A DNA stretch of 64,000 nucleotides, from assembly GCA_965215115.1 (NCBI GenBank), contig OZ244050.1:1302001-1366000 (forward strand). The letters run 5' to 3'. This document shows, piece after piece, positions 61,897 through 64,000 of the stretch. Position 1 is the first letter of the stretch; every line of letters begins with the position of its first letter. Made by a program: the position numbers and the translations under genes. The stretch is from CALDTK01 sp965215115. Lineage in GTDB: Bacteria; Bacteroidota; Bacteroidia; Chitinophagales; Saprospiraceae. The notes below the pieces were generated by a model. It was given only the letters and a program-made list of their open reading frames with translations, was not told where the DNA came from and did not search any database.

Positions 61897-62526
61897 TTAT
61901 AGTTCTACAAAGCCGTTTAACAGTCTCTCGGCATCGGTCCGGTAGGATTCTAGGAGCGCCTGCGAGGTATACGTCATGAATTGATAAGAGCCAGCCTCGT
62001 TAGAGTAGTAGTATCCAAGGTATGAAAATTTGATGCCCCGCATCGTGCCACTTAGCTGCATCATCAGCACCTTAACGCCATTGACCGTACGGTATTCCTC
62101 GGCCACGACTACGAGGTCGGGCGCTGCCGACCTGGCGTTCGCGATGGCGATTGACCGGAGCTGCTCGACGGGGATCTCGATCCCTTCCGCGATCAGCATT
62201 CCGTACAGGTCGCCGCCCTTGAGGCGTAATTCGTACTCAGCCGCGGGATTCTCGGAAGCTTTTTTAAAAGACCATTCCTTGGGGTTGAGCCAAATGCCAA
62301 CACTGCCGCCAGCGCTCTTCAGCAGGAATGTCGCCTCGTCTGCTTTGCCAAACAAATTAGAGTTGATCGCGATCGCCGAAGCATCCGAAACCGTAGTGTC
62401 TGCGTACCGCCAGGTTCCGTCGTCGTAGAGCAGTACCTCATCTCCCGTCTGCGTGACCGCCCCCTGCTGTGCGAACGACAGTGGGAAAGCCGCTACCAGG
62501 TTCAGCAGCAAAAAAATTGTTTTCAT
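61897..62526 (-). CDS. exported protein of unknown function
   Basis: This 209-residue protein has signal peptide MKTIFLLLNLVAAFPLSFAQ, then EVLLYDDGTWRYAD, a motif seen at the start of many Bacteroidota exported proteins. The remaining 150 residues (IWLNPKEWSFKKAS, MRGIKFSYLGYYYSNEAGSYQF) form a beta-rich domain I cannot name. The Met at 62526 begins the signal peptide. Confidence 0.6.
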   Translation of the reverse strand: MKTIFLLLNLVAAFPLSFAQQGAVTQTGDEVLLYDDGTWRYADTTVSDASAIAINSNLFGKADEATFLLKSAGGSVGIWLNPKEWSFKKASENPAAEYELRLKGGDLYGMLIAEGIEIPVEQLRSIAIANARSAAPDLVVVAEEYRTVNGVKVLMMQLSGTMRGIKFSYLGYYYSNEAGSYQFMTYTSQALLESYRTDAERLLNGFVEL

Positions 62527-62992
62527 AGAAAAATTTGATGGACTAGTCGCCAACCACGGCCTTGCGCTACTGTACGAGTGCCGCCCGTGCTAAGCCACTT
62601 GGCAAAGCTAGTCTGACGGAACAGGATTTCAAAACATTTGCACCTTTGTGGGTAAACGAAGTCGAAACGATAGCCAGACAGCCTCCGGCGGCTGTCCGCC
62701 CCCAGGTCGCACGGGATTTGCCGGAGGCGGGCGCTCGTGAAGGGCGGTCTCACGGTAATATACATCCGGGTAGGAGACAGCGCTCCGCCGCGGTAGAGGG
62801 CTAGCGGCTTACATATTAAATGTATCTATCCTGGGCGAAGGTGAAGCGCACACGGAAGGAGCACACCGTAGAGACCCGAGCAGGTCTAGCCTCGATGAAT
62901 GCGTCATGGTTGGTCTGAAACTAGTCTACGGCATCCCGCTGTCGCAGCGATGCCTTGCGCAGTAAGCCCGCTGTACGGATCGTGATAAGGGG
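62527..62992. other. intergenic, no gene recognised
   Basis: About 465 bases with no convincing reading frame. An imperfect palindrome of CCTCCGGC/GCCGGAGG lies at about 62682-62726. Confidence 0.35.
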
Positions 62993-63686
62993 CTAGGGTG
63001 TGTCGCCCACCCACAAACGCTCCAACCCATGTTCTAAAAAGCTCAGGTAGCGGGTGAGATCGTCGCTAGCCTCACCGGTGTCTCGGTAGGTGATCGAGAC
63101 GGAGTTCTAATACACGCGGTCAGAGTTTACCCACCCGCCGATCCGCTCTACGACGTACTCCGGCTGCGCCTCTCCGATCACGAAGTCGTGGTCCATGCGC
63201 TCCAGGAGGCGGTCGTGCAGGAGGTTGATCTCGAGCAGCGCTCCGTCCCTCACGAGCGAGAATAGCTCGGTGGTCCTGCGCCAGGCGGGCTCGAAGTAGA
63301 CGTAGGCGATATTGTAGACCTCCCAGTAGTAAGCAAAGACCTCCCCGAGATCACCGACGGCAAGGACAGTCTCTAATTTACGTGGGACGTGGGAGGACCA
63401 GGAGTTGATTGGGCTCGTGCGCTACGTAAGAGATGATGTCGCCGTCAACCGTATAAGCCAACTGTATGGCGTTCGAGAAATCTCGCGCGGTAAAGGTAAA
63501 GGTGTCGTCGAAATCCCAGAGGTCGAGACCTCCGAAGGTGGTGGGAATGACTTCGTCATCGGGCTCGGCGATCACGATGAGGCCGCAATAGGTGCCGTAG
63601 CCGTAGGTGGAGACGATGTCGGCGTAAGACCTCGGGAGGGCAGTGGCGGGAGTGGAGACGGGCGAGGTAACGGTGATGACTTTCAT
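62993..63686 (-). pseudogene. SUKH (SMI1/KNR4)-like immunity-type gene, decayed
   Basis: The minus strand reads LPRSYADIVSTYGYGTYCG, then VDGDIISYVAHEPNQLLVLP and RKLETVLAVGDLGEVFAYYW, the pattern of SUKH domain proteins, many of which protect against polymorphic toxins. Two lesions break it. A tandem duplication of the 7-mer ACGTGGG (63380-63386 and 63387-63393) shifts the frame right after VLPR, and a TAG at 63109-63107 interrupts the C-terminal part (SDRVY stop NSVSITYRDTG). Removing one 7-mer restores a single frame. No toxin gene is in view. The SUKH assignment is by motif resemblance. Confidence 0.6.
63380..63393. repeat. 7-bp tandem duplication causing a frameshift
   Basis: ACGTGGG occurs twice in a row; deletion of one copy fuses VLPR to KLETVL in one frame. 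Confidence 0.8.
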
Positions 63687-63868
63687 TGCGTGAATGACCC
63701 GGTTGGTCCCGTCGGTCTGCCCCAGACCTAGCTAAACACTCACGCCAAAACGAAGTGGCCGCGGTGATCCGTCGGCTAGCGAGGACGGACCGCATAGGCG
63801 CAACCGCCTACCCAGTCCCGCGCCCATTTAGGAGAAGCCGCCCACCTAGCACAGCCGCCCAACTCGCC

Positions 63869-63876
63869 TACCTTCG
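63869..63876 (+). promoter_or_regulatory. -7 promoter box of mreC
   Basis: TACCTTCG lies 8 bases before the ATG at 63885, matching the box seen at several other genes. Confidence 0.45.
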
Positions 63877-63884
63877 CCCCACGC

Positions 63885-64000
63885 ATGCAGGAGCTTCTGG
63901 CCTTCGTCGTCCGCTTCGGGGGGGTGTTTACGTTCGTGATCCTCGAGTCCGTGTGCGCCCTGCTCATCGTGCGCTACAACGACGCCCAGCGCGCCATCTG
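63885..64000 (+). CDS. mreC: rod shape-determining protein MreC, N-terminal part
   Basis: The frame MQELLAFVVRFGGVFTFVIL, then ESVCALLIVRYNDAQRAI matches the start of Bacteroidota MreC: a short cytoplasmic lead, one membrane helix and then RxNxxQRA before the periplasmic coiled coil. MreC organises the elongation cell-wall machinery with MreB, MreD and PBP2. Only 38 codons are in the window, so the call rests on this start region. Confidence 0.7.
   Translation, partial: MQELLAFVVRFGGVFTFVILESVCALLIVRYNDAQRAI

Overview
The window looks like a high-GC (roughly 65%) chromosome segment of a Bacteroidota bacterium, most likely of the Saprospiria/Lewinella type. This is inferred from several secreted proteins with type IX secretion (T9SS) C-terminal sorting domains, a PorZ-like T9SS component, CarboxypepD_reg/DUF5686-type and FadL-type outer-membrane proteins, a LytTR response regulator, lipoproteins typical of the phylum, and promoters of the TAnnTTTG type instead of Shine-Dalgarno-led starts. 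No rRNA, tRNA, CRISPR array or prophage was recognised.

Layout. 1-3,940: a broken MBOAT O-acyltransferase and an outer-membrane DUF5686-like protein. 3,960-6,900: an AT-richer pair (lipoprotein and T9SS zincin). 6,980-16,360: a frameshifted tricorn/S41 protease, two convergent Uma2-type nucleases, a sterol-desaturase-family hydroxylase, small exported proteins and a GH13 glucosidase. 16,360-18,840: an IS110-family transposase with long non-coding flanks. 18,841-21,767: an M24 peptidase relative that has lost most metal ligands, an exported protein and ndpA. 21,768-27,265: an accessory island (T9SS cargo, secreted lipase-like hydrolase, propeller lipoprotein, broken HTH regulator) bounded by 191-bp direct repeats of the ndpA 5' end. 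27,837-36,530: a large T9SS cargo, small exported proteins, an SF1 helicase and PorZ. 36,656-50,160: proS, FadL-like porin, endonuclease-like protein, creD, nadD, a DinB-like protein, dapA and accA. 50,370-64,000: LytTR regulator, a GmrSD/DUF262 protein, a NlpE-DUF4377-META lipoprotein, a decayed deacetylase, two serine beta-lactamase-fold enzymes, an AT-rich TlpA-like protein, a decayed SUKH-type gene and the start of mreC.

The most unusual signal is not a gene. A 14-15 nt mini-hairpin is scattered through the window about 42 times in perfect form: TTTT, a 3-bp stem, a GNAA (rarely GNNA) loop, and the complementary stem. Thirteen copies are the identical 14-mer GTTTTGGCGAAAGC. Others change both stem arms together (GGC/GCC, GCC/GGC, GAC/GTC, ACC/GGT, GCG/CGC). 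Copies lie on both strands, inside genes in several frames and between genes, and are missing from the AT-rich and accessory stretches. Two further families of extragenic palindromes (REP-like) sit at gene ends. One has a GTAG/GTAA foot that supplies the stop codon in three of four copies.

Several genes carry frameshifts or stops (MBOAT, S41, M24, HTH, deacetylase, SUKH). Some may be assembly errors, but a 7-bp duplication and a roughly 50-codon deletion look like true decay. Gene calls were made by reading translations and motifs; no database search was possible.
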